From contig JAETQI010000003.1 in NCBI GenBank assembly GCA_021770755.1, positions 103,652 to 167,651 on the forward strand: a DNA stretch of 64,000 nucleotides, written 5' to 3'. This DNA comes from Lachnospiraceae bacterium (lineage in GTDB: Bacteria > Bacillota > Clostridia > Lachnospirales > Lachnospiraceae). Every line of letters starts with the position of its first letter. The stretch's first letter is position 1. The notes beneath the pieces are model-generated. The model was not told where the DNA came from. It saw only the letters and a list, made by a program, of their open reading frames with translations, and searched no databases. Positions 9,681-18,251 of this stretch are shown piece by piece. Made by a program: the position numbers and the translations under genes.

Positions 9681-11448
9681 ACTGTCCACCTCCTTTGTTG
9701 TTCTGGTTGATCTCGTCAACGTATTTCTCGAACTCGCCGTATTGATGGCGGAACACGGTAGCATAATAACCGTTATTTTTGAGCAGCTCATCGTGCGTTC
9801 CCTGCTCCACGATCTTTCCGTCATTCAGCACCAGGATCAGGTCGGAGTCCTTGATGGATGAGATGCGGTAGGCAACGATAAAGATTGTGCAGGCATGGTC
9901 GATGTTGTTTAGCTGCTGCTGGATATAACTCTCGGTCTCCATGTCGACGGCGGAAGTCGTGTCGTCGAGTATTAATATAGAAGGTTCTTTTAAGAGCGCC
10001 CTCGCCAGTGAGATGCGCTGCTTCTGACCGCCGGAGAGTCCGACGCCGCGCTCCCCGACGATCGTGTCGTAGCCGTCGGGCATCTCGCGGATAAAGCTGT
10101 CGGCGTCCGCCATGACAGCAGCCTTCTGGACAGCTTCGAAGGGACAGTCGGGCTTGCTGTAGGCGATGTTGCCCTCGACTGTGTCGGAGAAGAGAAAGAC
10201 GTCCTGCATCGCCATGCCGATGTTCTGGCGGAGGTTGTAGAGGTCTAAGTCCTTCACGTTCCTTCCGTCCACCAGCACTTCCCCGTCAGTGACATCGTAG
10301 AACCGGCAGAGCAGGTTCATGATGGTCGATTTGCCGGAGCCAGTCGAGCCAAGGATACCGACTGTCTGACCGCTCTTTACCTGAAAGCTGACGTTGTGGA
10401 TGATATCCTCGTCGTCGGCGCTGTAGGAGACATTTTTGAACTCCACATCACCCCGGAGCTTCCTGCACGGGATCGGTTTTGCCGGATGCTTGACTTTTGG
10501 CTCCTCGCTGTAGGTGGCATAGATCTTCTCCACGGAGGTCGTGAAGCGCTGGATGTCGTTGATACGCCAGCCGATCTGGCGCAGCGGGTTCATGAGCATC
10601 CACAGATAACCGTTGATCGTGACATAATTTCCGAGCGTCATGCTGCCCTGGATCACCATGATGCTGCCGACAAGCATCAGGATCACTGTGAGCATGTTTG
10701 AGAGAAATTCAAATTTGGGTACGTACTTTGTCCAGATCTCTGCGGCGGCAAGCTCCGCATCGCGGTAGCCGTCATTTTCCTTATTAAATTTTCCGATCTC
10801 GTAGTCTTCCTTGGAGAACGCCTTGACCACGCGGTTTCCGCTGACATTCTCCTGCACGAAGGTGTTGAGGGAGGAGAACTGCTCCCGGATCCGCTGGAAG
10901 CGCGGGCGCCCCTCCTTCGTCTGGCTCAGCGTCACGAGCAGCGCAAATGGCAGCACGGCACACATGCAGAGCGCAAGCTTCCAACTGACAGTGAAGATCA
11001 TGACCAGCGCGAAGAAGAACAGGAAGACATTTTCATACACCTGATAGATAACAAATGCTATGAAATGCCGTATGGCGTCCATGTCGCCGGTCTGGCGGCT
11101 CAGCAGGTCGCCGGTGCGCTTCTTGTTGTAGAAGTTGAAGTCCTCCTGCAGAAGCTTGCGATAGACGGTGTCGCGCATGGCGTAGAGCACATCCTGCGAG
11201 CAGGTCTCAAAGATGACCTGGGACCAGTAGCGAAGCGTTCCGCGCAGGATCGTGATGAGGACGAGCAATGCGATCAGCTTCGGCAGCAGGCCATAATTTC
11301 CGGCGGTGATCACATCGTCGACGATGGCGCCGGAGACGATCGGCTTTACGATGGCAAGGATCGAGATCACTGTCACGATCACAATGCCGAGCGCCATGCT
11401 CCGATTGTGCTTTTTGAGAAAAGAGTAGAACCATTTCATGGCAGTCAT
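9667..11448 (-). CDS. ABC exporter half-transporter, degenerate ATPase subunit
   Basis: First gene of the exporter operon, 593 residues, with a six-helix domain and a C-terminal ATPase domain. Walker A is GSTGSGKST and the signature is LSGGQKQ, but Walker B reads ILILDDTTSAVD, with Asp in place of the catalytic Glu. In known heterodimeric exporters one subunit carries exactly this degenerate site while the partner keeps Glu, as the downstream gene does here. The start is taken at the ATG at 11448, with GAGG about ten bases upstream; an in-frame GTG at 11463 has no ribosome site. Confidence 0.93.
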   Translation of the reverse strand: MTAMKWFYSFLKKHNRSMALGIVIVTVISILAIVKPIVSGAIVDDVITAGNYGLLPKLIALLVLITILRGTLRYWSQVIFETCSQDVLYAMRDTVYRKLLQEDFNFYNKKRTGDLLSRQTGDMDAIRHFIAFVIYQVYENVFLFFFALVMIFTVSWKLALCMCAVLPFALLVTLSQTKEGRPRFQRIREQFSSLNTFVQENVSGNRVVKAFSKEDYEIGKFNKENDGYRDAELAAAEIWTKYVPKFEFLSNMLTVILMLVGSIMVIQGSMTLGNYVTINGYLWMLMNPLRQIGWRINDIQRFTTSVEKIYATYSEEPKVKHPAKPIPCRKLRGDVEFKNVSYSADDEDIIHNVSFQVKSGQTVGILGSTGSGKSTIMNLLCRFYDVTDGEVLVDGRNVKDLDLYNLRQNIGMAMQDVFLFSDTVEGNIAYSKPDCPFEAVQKAAVMADADSFIREMPDGYDTIVGERGVGLSGGQKQRISLARALLKEPSILILDDTTSAVDMETESYIQQQLNNIDHACTIFIVAYRISSIKDSDLILVLNDGKIVEQGTHDELLKNNGYYATVFRHQYGEFEKYVDEINQNNKGGGQYGTK

Positions 11449-11547
11449 AGTTGTGCACCTCACTTTTCTTTCGTTTTTTGCACTCGGGCACCCAAAGGAG
11501 ATATGTCAGCGAGGCTGACGGGTGTCCGGCGCATGAGCCTACTCGAT

Positions 11548-11583
11548 TCGAACACATATTTGAAAATTGAGCAGTGTGTTCGA
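11548..11583. promoter_or_regulatory. Inverted repeat near the ABC exporter promoter
   Basis: Arms TCGAACACA (11548-11556) and TGTGTTCGA (11575-11583), separated by 18 bases, just downstream of the predicted start of the minus-strand exporter transcript. Candidate operator for a drug-sensing repressor; no regulator gene is adjacent. Confidence 0.4.
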
Positions 11584-11596
11584 GCGGTTACGTCTT

Positions 11597-11624
11597 AGTA
11601 TAGCGGAAAAAATATAAAATGCAA
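11597..11624 (-). promoter_or_regulatory. Promoter of the ABC exporter operon
   Basis: Minus-strand TTGCAT (11619-11624), 16-base spacer, TATACT (11597-11602). It gives a leader of about 140 bases before the start codon at 11448. Confidence 0.55.
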
Positions 11625-11850
11625 GCTTAAAAGTGTTACGTTTTAATGCATTAATTGTCGTTTTCTCTTCGCTGTCCCATCCTGCCTGCCGTACAGAAAA
11701 ATGAAAAAAGTTTAGAGCAAAAGTGCATAAAGATCAAAAAAATGGTCACAATAAACTGTGAAAATAGCACAACGAAAATCGGGAGTGTATACAGACAGGA
11801 AAGCGGCGCTTTCAAAATCGACGAAATGCAGCAGAAGGCGACAAAAAAAC
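11625..11850. other. AT-rich intergenic stretch with no gene seen
   Basis: Part of the 507-base gap between the exporter operon and the HPr-like gene. The open frames here are short, lack ribosome sites and contain no recognisable motif. I see nothing beyond the promoters listed on either side. Confidence 0.6.
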
Positions 11851-11879
11851 TTTACTTGAGGCATATTGTATACTATAAT
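11851..11879 (+). promoter_or_regulatory. Promoter for the HPr-like gene
   Basis: TTTACT (11851-11856), 17-base spacer, consensus TATAAT (11874-11879), about 77 bases upstream of the start codon. Confidence 0.6.
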
Positions 11880-11955
11880 ACGTGAAACAGTGATTGGGAG
11901 GAGCTGTATAGGAGAACGGCAGACTCTTTGTTTGTGTAGAAAGGAAGTTGTTATT

Positions 11956-12180
11956 ATGAGAGAACGTAAAATTAAGATGACACCTGCAGATGTACAGAAT
12001 TTTGTGAACGAAGCATCGAAATGTGATTTTGATATCGACATTTCCTACAACCATTACACAGTGGACGCCAAATCGATCATCGGCGTGATGGGATTGGATT
12101 TCCGGTCAATACTGACGCTGCAGTACACTGGATACAACGATGAGTTTGAGAGTTACGTGAGCGGGCTTGCGATCGCGTAA
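11956..12180 (+). CDS. HPr-fold protein lacking the phosphorylated histidine
   Basis: Small cytoplasmic protein of 74 residues that follows the HPr pattern of the phosphotransferase system in its second half (VDAKSIIGVMGLDFRSILTLQYTG resembles the HPr Ser46 region, split here as VDAKSIIGVMGLD and the next strand). The active loop of true HPr, GLHARPA with His15, is replaced by KMTPADVQNFV, so it cannot pass phosphate in the usual way. The Ser of KSIIGVM aligns with the regulatory Ser46. It may be a regulatory relative, as Crh is, although Crh keeps the serine and loses the histidine in a different context. The ATG at 11956 has AAAGGAAG upstream. Monocistronic, ending at a terminator. Confidence 0.75.
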   Translation: MRERKIKMTPADVQNFVNEASKCDFDIDISYNHYTVDAKSIIGVMGLDFRSILTLQYTGYNDEFESYVSGLAIA

Positions 12181-12215
12181 ATGTACAGCAAGAGAGATGC
12201 ATCAATAAATAATTG

Positions 12216-12261
12216 ACTCCCTCCGAATGATGGCGTAAACTGTCATTTGGAGGGAGTTTTT
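12216..12261 (+). terminator. Intrinsic terminator after the HPr-like gene
   Basis: Arms ACTCCCTCCGAATGA (12216-12230) and TCATTTGGAGGGAGT (12243-12257), with one G-T type mismatch, followed by a run of T's. Confidence 0.85.
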
Positions 12262-12288
12262 GCAGTTTATAATCAGAAGGGGACAGAC

Positions 12289-14766
12289 ATGGAGATACGC
12301 GTATCAGTCCGGCAGCTTGTGGAATTTATCCTGCGGGAAGGCAGCATCGACAATCGGAAATCGGGCGGAGCGGACACTGCGATGCAGGAGGGAAGCCGTA
12401 TTCACAGGATGCTGCAGCGGCGCATGGGCAGCGGATACCATGCGGAGATCGGTCTGCAGTGCACATGGAGCACGCCGGAGTACGATATTATAATAGAAGG
12501 AAGAGCCGACGGGATCGTTGATCCTAACTGGGGAGAGTTCGAAAGGATCGAACAGGATAAGGGACTGCCGGCACAAGTGAAGGATGAAAAAGTGGTCGTC
12601 GATGAGATCAAGGGGACCTACAGGGAGCTGAAACGCATCACGCAGCCTGTGGGTGTCCATCTTGCGCAGGCGAAGTGTTATGCGTATATGTACGCGGATG
12701 AAAAACATCTAGAACACATCGGTGTGCGTATGACATACTGCCATATCGAGACGGAGGAGCTCAAATATTTTCATGAGGACTACACCTTTGCGGAACTGAA
12801 ACAGTGGTTTGACGAACTGATGCAGGAGTACAGGAAGTGGGCGGATTTTCAATTTGAGTGGAACGGGATCCGCACTGCGTCGATCAGACAGCTACAGTTT
12901 CCCTTTCCGTACCGCGAGGGGCAGAAGGAGCTTGTCACCTATGTCTATCAGACTATCTATCACAAAAGAAAACTCTTTCTCGAGGCGCCGACAGGTGTCG
13001 GCAAGACGATATCGACAGTCTTTCCGGCAGTGAAGTCCATGGGGGAGGGGCTGACAGAGAAGATATTTTACCTCACCGCCAAGACCATCACGCGCACTGT
13101 GGCGCAGGAGTGTTTCGGCCTGCTGCAGGAAAAAGGGCTTCGGATGAAGACGATCGCGCTGACGGCAAAGGACAAGATCTGCTTTCTGAAACAGGAGGGA
13201 TTTCAGGGGGAAGATGTGCTGGCGGACAGCGTGATTGAGGCGGAGTGCAATCCCGATGCCTGCCCCTACGCGGACGGGCATTTTGACCGCATCAACGATG
13301 CCATGTATGACTTTCTCGTGCATGAGGATCACTTCACACGGGAGAAAGTGCAGGAGTACGCAGTTCGTTACCGGGTCTGTCCGTTTGAGTTCAGTCTTGA
13401 CATGAGTCTGTTCTGTGATGCCGTCATCTGCGACTACAATTATGTGTTTGATCCGAGGGTGTATCTCAAGCGTTTTTTTGCGGACGGCATCGGAAAAAGG
13501 GACTATGTGTTCCTGATCGATGAGACGCACAATCTGCTCGACCGCGGCAGGGAGATGTACAGCGCGGCGCTGCTCAAAGATGCTTTCCTGCGCACAAAGC
13601 GGCTGATGAAGGAAGCGTCCCCGAAGATCGCAGGCCATCTTGACAAGTGCAACAGAGAGCTTCTTGTCATGAAACGGCAGTGTGAGAGTTACCGCAGGGA
13701 GGAGAAGATTGACGGATTTGTGGCAGCGCTGAACCGTCTCTACGGGGCGATCGACGACTTTCTCGATGAGCATGACACCTTTCCGGACAAAAGAGAACTG
13801 CTGGAATTTTATTTTGAGGTGGCGCATTTTCTCAATATGTACGAGATCATGGACGATCATTACGTGGTGTACAGCCAACTGATGGACGACGGAAATTTCC
13901 TGTTAAGGCTCTTCTGTGTCGACCCGTCGCGGAATCTGCGCCTGTGTATGCAGAAAGGGAGGAGCGCGATCCTGTTCTCGGCGACGCTGCTGCCGATCCA
14001 GTATTACAAGAGACTTCTGGGCGGGGAACCGACAGACTATGAGGTTTATGCGAAGTCTGCGTTTGACGAGAACAAGAAAGCGCTGCTGATCGCAAACGAT
14101 GTCACGAGCAAGTATACGAGAAGAAACGGGGAAGAGTTTCTGCGCATCGCGCGCTACATCTATGAAGTGGTGACGCAGCGCCATGGCAACTACATGGTCT
14201 TTCTGCCGTCGCACCTCTTTCTGGAACAGGTGTACGACAGCTTTATGGAAGCGTACTATGACGCGGACACGATGGAGTGCATCGTGCAGGAAGACTATAT
14301 GAGCGAGGGGCAGCGGGAGGAGTTTCTGCTGCGGTTTCAGGGAAATGGGAACAGCGATCTCTCCGGGGAGGCTGCCGATTCGATACTGATCGGTTTCTGC
14401 GTGATGGGCGGGATCTTCTCGGAGGGGATCGACTTAAAGCACGACAGCCTGATCGGTGCGATCATCGTGGGAACAGGCATTCCGCAGGTGGGCTGCGAGC
14501 GGCAGTTCTTAAAAGAATATTTCGACGCGCAGGGGGAGAACGGCTTTGATTACGCTTATCGGTATCCCGGCATGAACAAGGTGCTGCAGTCGGCGGGGCG
14601 CGTGATCCGCACGGCGGAGGATATCGGCGTGGTGGCGCTGCTCGACGAGCGCTTTTTAGAGCCGCAGTACCGCCGCATGTTTCCGCGGGAGTGGAGTCAG
14701 TACGATGTCGTCAGCGTAACGCAGATCTCTGGGAAGGTTGAGCGCTTCTGGAACGAGTGGCTGTAA
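12289..14766 (+). CDS. DinG/XPD-like helicase with N-terminal PD-(D/E)XK nuclease domain
   Basis: Protein of 825 residues. Residues about 1-170 form a RecB/Cas4-like nuclease domain: EGRADGIVD supplies the Asp, VDEIKGT supplies the E-x-K, and a later Gln/Tyr helix (HLAQAKCYAYMY) completes the pattern. A superfamily 2 helicase core follows, with Walker A APTGVGKT (Lys239), DETH box at 411-414 and C-terminal motif QSAGRVIRTAED. Cysteines between motifs I and II (KICFLK, ECNPDACPY, RVCPFE) fit the 4Fe-4S cluster of the XPD/DinG family. It likely unwinds and trims damaged or branched DNA. The ATG at 12289 is preceded by AGAAGGGG; an upstream in-frame start at 12247 lies inside the terminator. No operon partners. 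Confidence 0.88.
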   Translation: MEIRVSVRQLVEFILREGSIDNRKSGGADTAMQEGSRIHRMLQRRMGSGYHAEIGLQCTWSTPEYDIIIEGRADGIVDPNWGEFERIEQDKGLPAQVKDEKVVVDEIKGTYRELKRITQPVGVHLAQAKCYAYMYADEKHLEHIGVRMTYCHIETEELKYFHEDYTFAELKQWFDELMQEYRKWADFQFEWNGIRTASIRQLQFPFPYREGQKELVTYVYQTIYHKRKLFLEAPTGVGKTISTVFPAVKSMGEGLTEKIFYLTAKTITRTVAQECFGLLQEKGLRMKTIALTAKDKICFLKQEGFQGEDVLADSVIEAECNPDACPYADGHFDRINDAMYDFLVHEDHFTREKVQEYAVRYRVCPFEFSLDMSLFCDAVICDYNYVFDPRVYLKRFFADGIGKRDYVFLIDETHNLLDRGREMYSAALLKDAFLRTKRLMKEASPKIAGHLDKCNRELLVMKRQCESYRREEKIDGFVAALNRLYGAIDDFLDEHDTFPDKRELLEFYFEVAHFLNMYEIMDDHYVVYSQLMDDGNFLLRLFCVDPSRNLRLCMQKGRSAILFSATLLPIQYYKRLLGGEPTDYEVYAKSAFDENKKALLIANDVTSKYTRRNGEEFLRIARYIYEVVTQRHGNYMVFLPSHLFLEQVYDSFMEAYYDADTMECIVQEDYMSEGQREEFLLRFQGNGNSDLSGEAADSILIGFCVMGGIFSEGIDLKHDSLIGAIIVGTGIPQVGCERQFLKEYFDAQGENGFDYAYRYPGMNKVLQSAGRVIRTAEDIGVVALLDERFLEPQYRRMFPREWSQYDVVSVTQISGKVERFWNEWL

Positions 14767-14804
14767 GGGGCAAAGTTTTAGTGGCTTTCGGGTGTATAAA
14801 GTGA

Positions 14805-14810
14805 TATAAT
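14805..14810 (+). promoter_or_regulatory. Possible -10 element for the two-helix membrane protein gene
   Basis: A consensus TATAAT follows the helicase stop by about 40 bases, but no good -35 hexamer is visible at the right distance. Confidence 0.35.
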
Positions 14811-14874
14811 GAATACATTATGAAATGTTTTGAAGAGATCGGATATTGCTGGGAAAGAGGAGGTGGAAATAACG

Positions 14875-15321
14875 ATGGGCTATTACGAATCGCGCAGCGA
14901 GTTTGACGGTTTTGACAATACAGATCCCGTACAGGCGTATGACGACAGGAAGGAGAAGCGGTTTCAGGCGGACATCTGGCTCCTGTTAAGCATTTTTTTC
15001 GTGGGCATCTTTCTGATAAATGGTTATAAGCATATCCGCGAGCTGCTGCTGGTGCGAAACGGTACCTGCATAGAGGCACAATATTTTGAACAGCAGCGGC
15101 GTGCGTCCTATTCTGACGGAAACGGGACATACTATAACTTTGACGTCAGCGGGTTCTATCAGGTGAAGGACGACGACAGGATCGATCTGTATTATACAGA
15201 TGAAGTTATGGAGGCGCGGCCGCAGACGGCGCCGGCTTTCTGGATCGTATGTTATGTTCTCTTCGGTGCATTGTCAGTATTCTGTATTGGACGGGTGGTC
15301 TCGGTGTATTGGAAGAAATAA
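14875..15321 (+). CDS. Two-helix membrane protein of unknown function
   Basis: 148 residues. An N-terminal acidic tail (about 35 residues) is followed by a membrane helix ([18 protein letters not shown]), an approximately 65-residue soluble segment with Tyr-rich beta-like sequence, and a second helix near the C-terminus ([18 protein letters not shown]). The arrangement recalls DUF3592-type proteins, where a small beta domain sits between two helices, but I cannot confirm the family. Start chosen at 14875 because AGGAGGTGG lies about seven bases upstream; an in-frame ATG at 14830 lacks such a site. It lies 44 bases before the UDP-glucose dehydrogenase gene, probably co-transcribed. Confidence 0.7.
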   Translation: MGYYESRSEFDGFDNTDPVQAYDDRKEKRFQADIWLLLSIFFVGIFLINGYKHIRELLLVRNGTCIEAQYFEQQRRASYSDGNGTYYNFDVSGFYQVKDDDRIDLYYTDEVMEARPQTAPAFWIVCYVLFGALSVFCIGRVVSVYWKK

Positions 15322-15365
15322 GAAAAATAAGGAAAAATAAAGATAAAACGGAGGAATTGATATTT

Positions 15366-16532
15366 ATGAAGATAGCAGTGGCAGGTATTGGTTATGTAGG
15401 ACTCTCGAATGCGATACTGCTCGCGCAGCACAACGAGGTGACGGCAGTGGACGTCTTCCAGGAGAAGGCGGATCTGATCAATAACAGAAGATCGCCGATC
15501 ATCGACAAGGAGATCGAGGAATACCTGACGACAAAGGAACTGAACCTGAAAGCGACGACAGACGGAGCCGCCGCATACAAGGATGCGGAGTATATCATCA
15601 TCGCGACGCCGACGAATTATGATCCGGACAAGAACTACTTTGATACCAGCTCGATCGAGGCGGTGATCGAACTGGTCATGAAAGTGAACAAGGATGCCGT
15701 CATGATCATCAAGTCGACGGTTCCGGTAGGCTATACAAAGTCCGTCAGGGAGCAGTTTGGCACGGATCACATCATCTTCTCGCCGGAATTTCTGCGTGAG
15801 GGCAGGGCATTGTATGACAATCTCTATCCGTCGCGCATCATCGTCGGAGAGCAGTCAGAGCGGGCGGAGGTGTTTGCCAACCTGTTAAAACAGGGCGCGA
15901 TCAGGCAGGATATCCCGACACTGTTCACGGACACGACGGAGGCGGAGGCGATCAAGCTCTTTGCAAACACCTATCTGGCACTCCGCGTCGCTTATTTCAA
16001 TGAGCTTGACACGTACGCGGAGCTGCGCGGTCTGAACACAAAGCAGATCATAGAGGGCGTCGGGCTTGATCCCAGGATCGGAAGCCATTACAACAATCCG
16101 TCTTTTGGCTACGGCGGATACTGTCTGCCCAAAGACACCAAGCAGTTGCGCGCCAATTATGCGAATGTGCCGAACAATATCATCTCGGCGATCGTGGATG
16201 CCAACAGGACGAGAAAAGATCATATCGCGGACATGATATTGGCGAGGAAGCCGCACATCGTGGGCGTGTACAGGCTGACGATGAAGACGGATTCCGACAA
16301 CTTCCGCCAGTCGTCCATACAGGGCATCATGAAGCGCATCAAGGCAAAGGGCGTCGAGGTGGTCGTGTATGAGCCAAGCCTCAAGGATGACAATTTCTTC
16401 CGGTCAAGGGTGATACGGGATCTGGGTGCATTTAAGGAGATGTCGGATGTCATCATCGCAAACCGCCTGACAGAAGAGCTTGCGGATGTGGAGGAAAAGA
16501 TTTATACAAGGGATATTTACGGCAGGGATTAA
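15366..16532 (+). CDS. ugd: UDP-glucose 6-dehydrogenase
   Basis: Oxidises UDP-glucose to UDP-glucuronate with two NAD+, feeding capsule or cell-wall polysaccharide synthesis. 388 residues, the normal bacterial length. The N-terminal Rossmann motif ([18 protein letters not shown]), the central dimer helix and the catalytic-cysteine motif [15 protein letters not shown] are all present. The C-terminal NAD-like domain ends normally. The start at 15366 follows CGGAGGAATT. The only other sugar-nucleotide gene nearby is a GT2 glycosyltransferase 5 kb downstream, so the polymer it serves is unclear. It could also act on a related UDP-sugar such as UDP-N-acetylmannosamine, although the sequence looks more like Ugd. 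Confidence 0.92.
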   Translation: MKIAVAGIGYVGLSNAILLAQHNEVTAVDVFQEKADLINNRRSPIIDKEIEEYLTTKELNLKATTDGAAAYKDAEYIIIATPTNYDPDKNYFDTSSIEAVIELVMKVNKDAVMIIKSTVPVGYTKSVREQFGTDHIIFSPEFLREGRALYDNLYPSRIIVGEQSERAEVFANLLKQGAIRQDIPTLFTDTTEAEAIKLFANTYLALRVAYFNELDTYAELRGLNTKQIIEGVGLDPRIGSHYNNPSFGYGGYCLPKDTKQLRANYANVPNNIISAIVDANRTRKDHIADMILARKPHIVGVYRLTMKTDSDNFRQSSIQGIMKRIKAKGVEVVVYEPSLKDDNFFRSRVIRDLGAFKEMSDVIIANRLTEELADVEEKIYTRDIYGRD

Positions 16533-16542
16533 TTCCTGCCGT
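16519..16542 (+). terminator. Weak hairpin at the ugd stop codon
   Basis: Arms ACGGCAGG (16519-16526) and CCTGCCGT (16535-16542) straddle the stop codon. There is no clear T run, so termination is uncertain. Confidence 0.35.
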
Positions 16543-16615
16543 GGTAAAAATGCATAAAAGTCCCGCCGTGTTTCATATAGTTTTCATAAACATTGATCAG
16601 CCGGCGAATTAAGCC

Positions 16616-16644
16616 TTGCTATTTTGAGGGCAAGATGGTATGAT
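16616..16644 (+). promoter_or_regulatory. Promoter of the malQ-lacI operon
   Basis: TTGCTA (16616-16621), 17-base spacer, TATGAT (16639-16644) with a TG extension just upstream of the -10. The predicted start lies at about 16651, a few bases before the cre-like site. Confidence 0.65.
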
Positions 16645-16655
16645 TAGGTTGTCCA

Positions 16656-16670
16656 TTGGAAACGTTACCG
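16656..16670. promoter_or_regulatory. cre-like operator upstream of malQ
   Basis: TTGGAAACGTTACCG matches 14 of 15 positions of the Gram-positive catabolite-responsive element WTGNAANCGNWNNCW. It overlaps the predicted transcription start, where binding would block initiation or early elongation. Either CcpA or the LacI-family protein encoded at the end of this operon could bind it. Confidence 0.65.
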
Positions 16671-16759
16671 AAGTTTTGGATCCGAATTCCGATAATTCCC
16701 TGCTCCGGTAATGATCCTGTGGACGATTCTGTTATTTTTGTGGAGAAAGGGAGATGCGT

Positions 16760-18247
16760 ATGAGAAGAAGTGGTGTGTTAATGCCGGTGTCCAGCTTACC
16801 GTCGAGATTCGGAATTGGTGGATTTTCAAAGGAAGCTTATGATTTTGTGGATTTTCTGGCAGCGTCAGGACAGACATTGTGGCAGATCCTGCCGCTGGGA
16901 CCTACCGGATATGGGGACTCTCCGTATCAGTCCTTTTCGACTTTTGCAGGCAGCCCGTATTATATCAGCCTGGATGCGCTGATCGGGGAGGGGCTGCTCA
17001 CGGAGGAGGAGTGCTCGTCCGTCGACTTTGGAAACGATACCAGCAGGGTGTCGTACGAGAAGATCTATCGCACCAGATTTGGACTTCTGCGCAAAGCGTT
17101 TGAGCGGGCGGACCTCGGAAAAGATCCGGAATATACGACATTTGTCGGGGAAAATAGACAGTGGCTGAAAGATTATGCGATGTATATGGCGATCAAGGAT
17201 TCCCTGGGGGGCGCGTCGTGGATCGAGTGGGATGAGGATATCCGTCTCAGGAAGCCGGAGGCTATGGCAAGGTACGAGAAAGAGCTTGCGGACGATATCG
17301 CCTTTTACAGCTACCAGCAGTATCTGTTCTCGAAGCAGTGGATGGCGCTCAAGGATCACGCCAACAAAAAGGGAGTCCGTATCGTGGGCGATATTCCGAT
17401 CTATGTGGCGTTTGACAGCGCGGATACCTGGGCGAATCCCGAACTGTTCCAGCTTGATGGGGAGAATGTCCCTGTCGCGGTGGCAGGCTGTCCGCCCGAT
17501 GCGTTTTCGGCGACCGGACAGCTCTGGGGAAATCCGTTGTACAAGTGGGAATACCACGAGGAGACCGGATTTGCGTGGTGGATCAGGAGGCTTGCTCACT
17601 GCTTTTGCATCTATGATATCGTGCGCATCGACCATTTCAGGGGCTTTGATGCGTACTGGGCGATCCCGTACGGCGATGAGACGGCGGAGCATGGCGAGTG
17701 GAAGAAGGGACCGGGGTACAAGCTCTTTGAGGTCATGAAGAAGGCGCTTGGAAACCGCGCAGTGATCGCGGAGGATCTGGGCTTTTTGACGCCGGGCGTG
17801 CGAAAGCTTGTGAAAAAGACAGGCTATCCCGGGATGAAGGTACTGCAGTTTGCGTTTGATGCGGACGGGGAGAGCGATTATCTTCCGCACAATTACAATA
17901 ACAACTGTGTGGTATACACAGGGACGCACGACAATGATACGGTAAACGGGTGGATCCATTCGATTGGCAGGAAGGATCTGGCTTTTGCCAAAAAGTATCT
18001 CAATGTCAAAAGAACGCAGGAGCTGTGTGAGCGCCTGATCCGGACAGCGCTTGGAAGTGTGGCGGACACAGCCATCATTCCCATGCAGGACTATCTGGGG
18101 CTTGGCAGCGAGGCGAGGGTCAATACGCCGTCGACATTAGGCGGCAACTGGGAGTGGCGCATGGAGCAGGGCGTGTGCACACAGGAGCTCTCGGCGCATA
18201 TGCTGGAGCTGGCGCAGTTATATGGAAGAACAGGAAAATTGAGGTGA
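16760..18247 (+). CDS. malQ: 4-alpha-glucanotransferase (GH77, amylomaltase)
   Basis: Transfers alpha-1,4-glucan segments during maltodextrin and glycogen use. 495 residues, usual for the short bacterial type. Family motifs are the opening RRSGVLMPVSSLPSRFGIGG, the nucleophile region RIDHFRGFDAYW, the acid/base region VIAEDLGFLTPGV, and the third acidic residue in YTGTHDNDT. Start taken at the ATG at 16760, six bases after AAAGGGAG; the ATG at 16754 would be too close to that site. The LacI-type regulator gene starts four bases after its stop. Expression is probably sugar-controlled through the cre-like operator at 16656-16670. Confidence 0.94.
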   Translation: MRRSGVLMPVSSLPSRFGIGGFSKEAYDFVDFLAASGQTLWQILPLGPTGYGDSPYQSFSTFAGSPYYISLDALIGEGLLTEEECSSVDFGNDTSRVSYEKIYRTRFGLLRKAFERADLGKDPEYTTFVGENRQWLKDYAMYMAIKDSLGGASWIEWDEDIRLRKPEAMARYEKELADDIAFYSYQQYLFSKQWMALKDHANKKGVRIVGDIPIYVAFDSADTWANPELFQLDGENVPVAVAGCPPDAFSATGQLWGNPLYKWEYHEETGFAWWIRRLAHCFCIYDIVRIDHFRGFDAYWAIPYGDETAEHGEWKKGPGYKLFEVMKKALGNRAVIAEDLGFLTPGVRKLVKKTGYPGMKVLQFAFDADGESDYLPHNYNNNCVVYTGTHDNDTVNGWIHSIGRKDLAFAKKYLNVKRTQELCERLIRTALGSVADTAIIPMQDYLGLGSEARVNTPSTLGGNWEWRMEQGVCTQELSAHMLELAQLYGRTGKLR

Positions 18248-18251
18248 TAGG

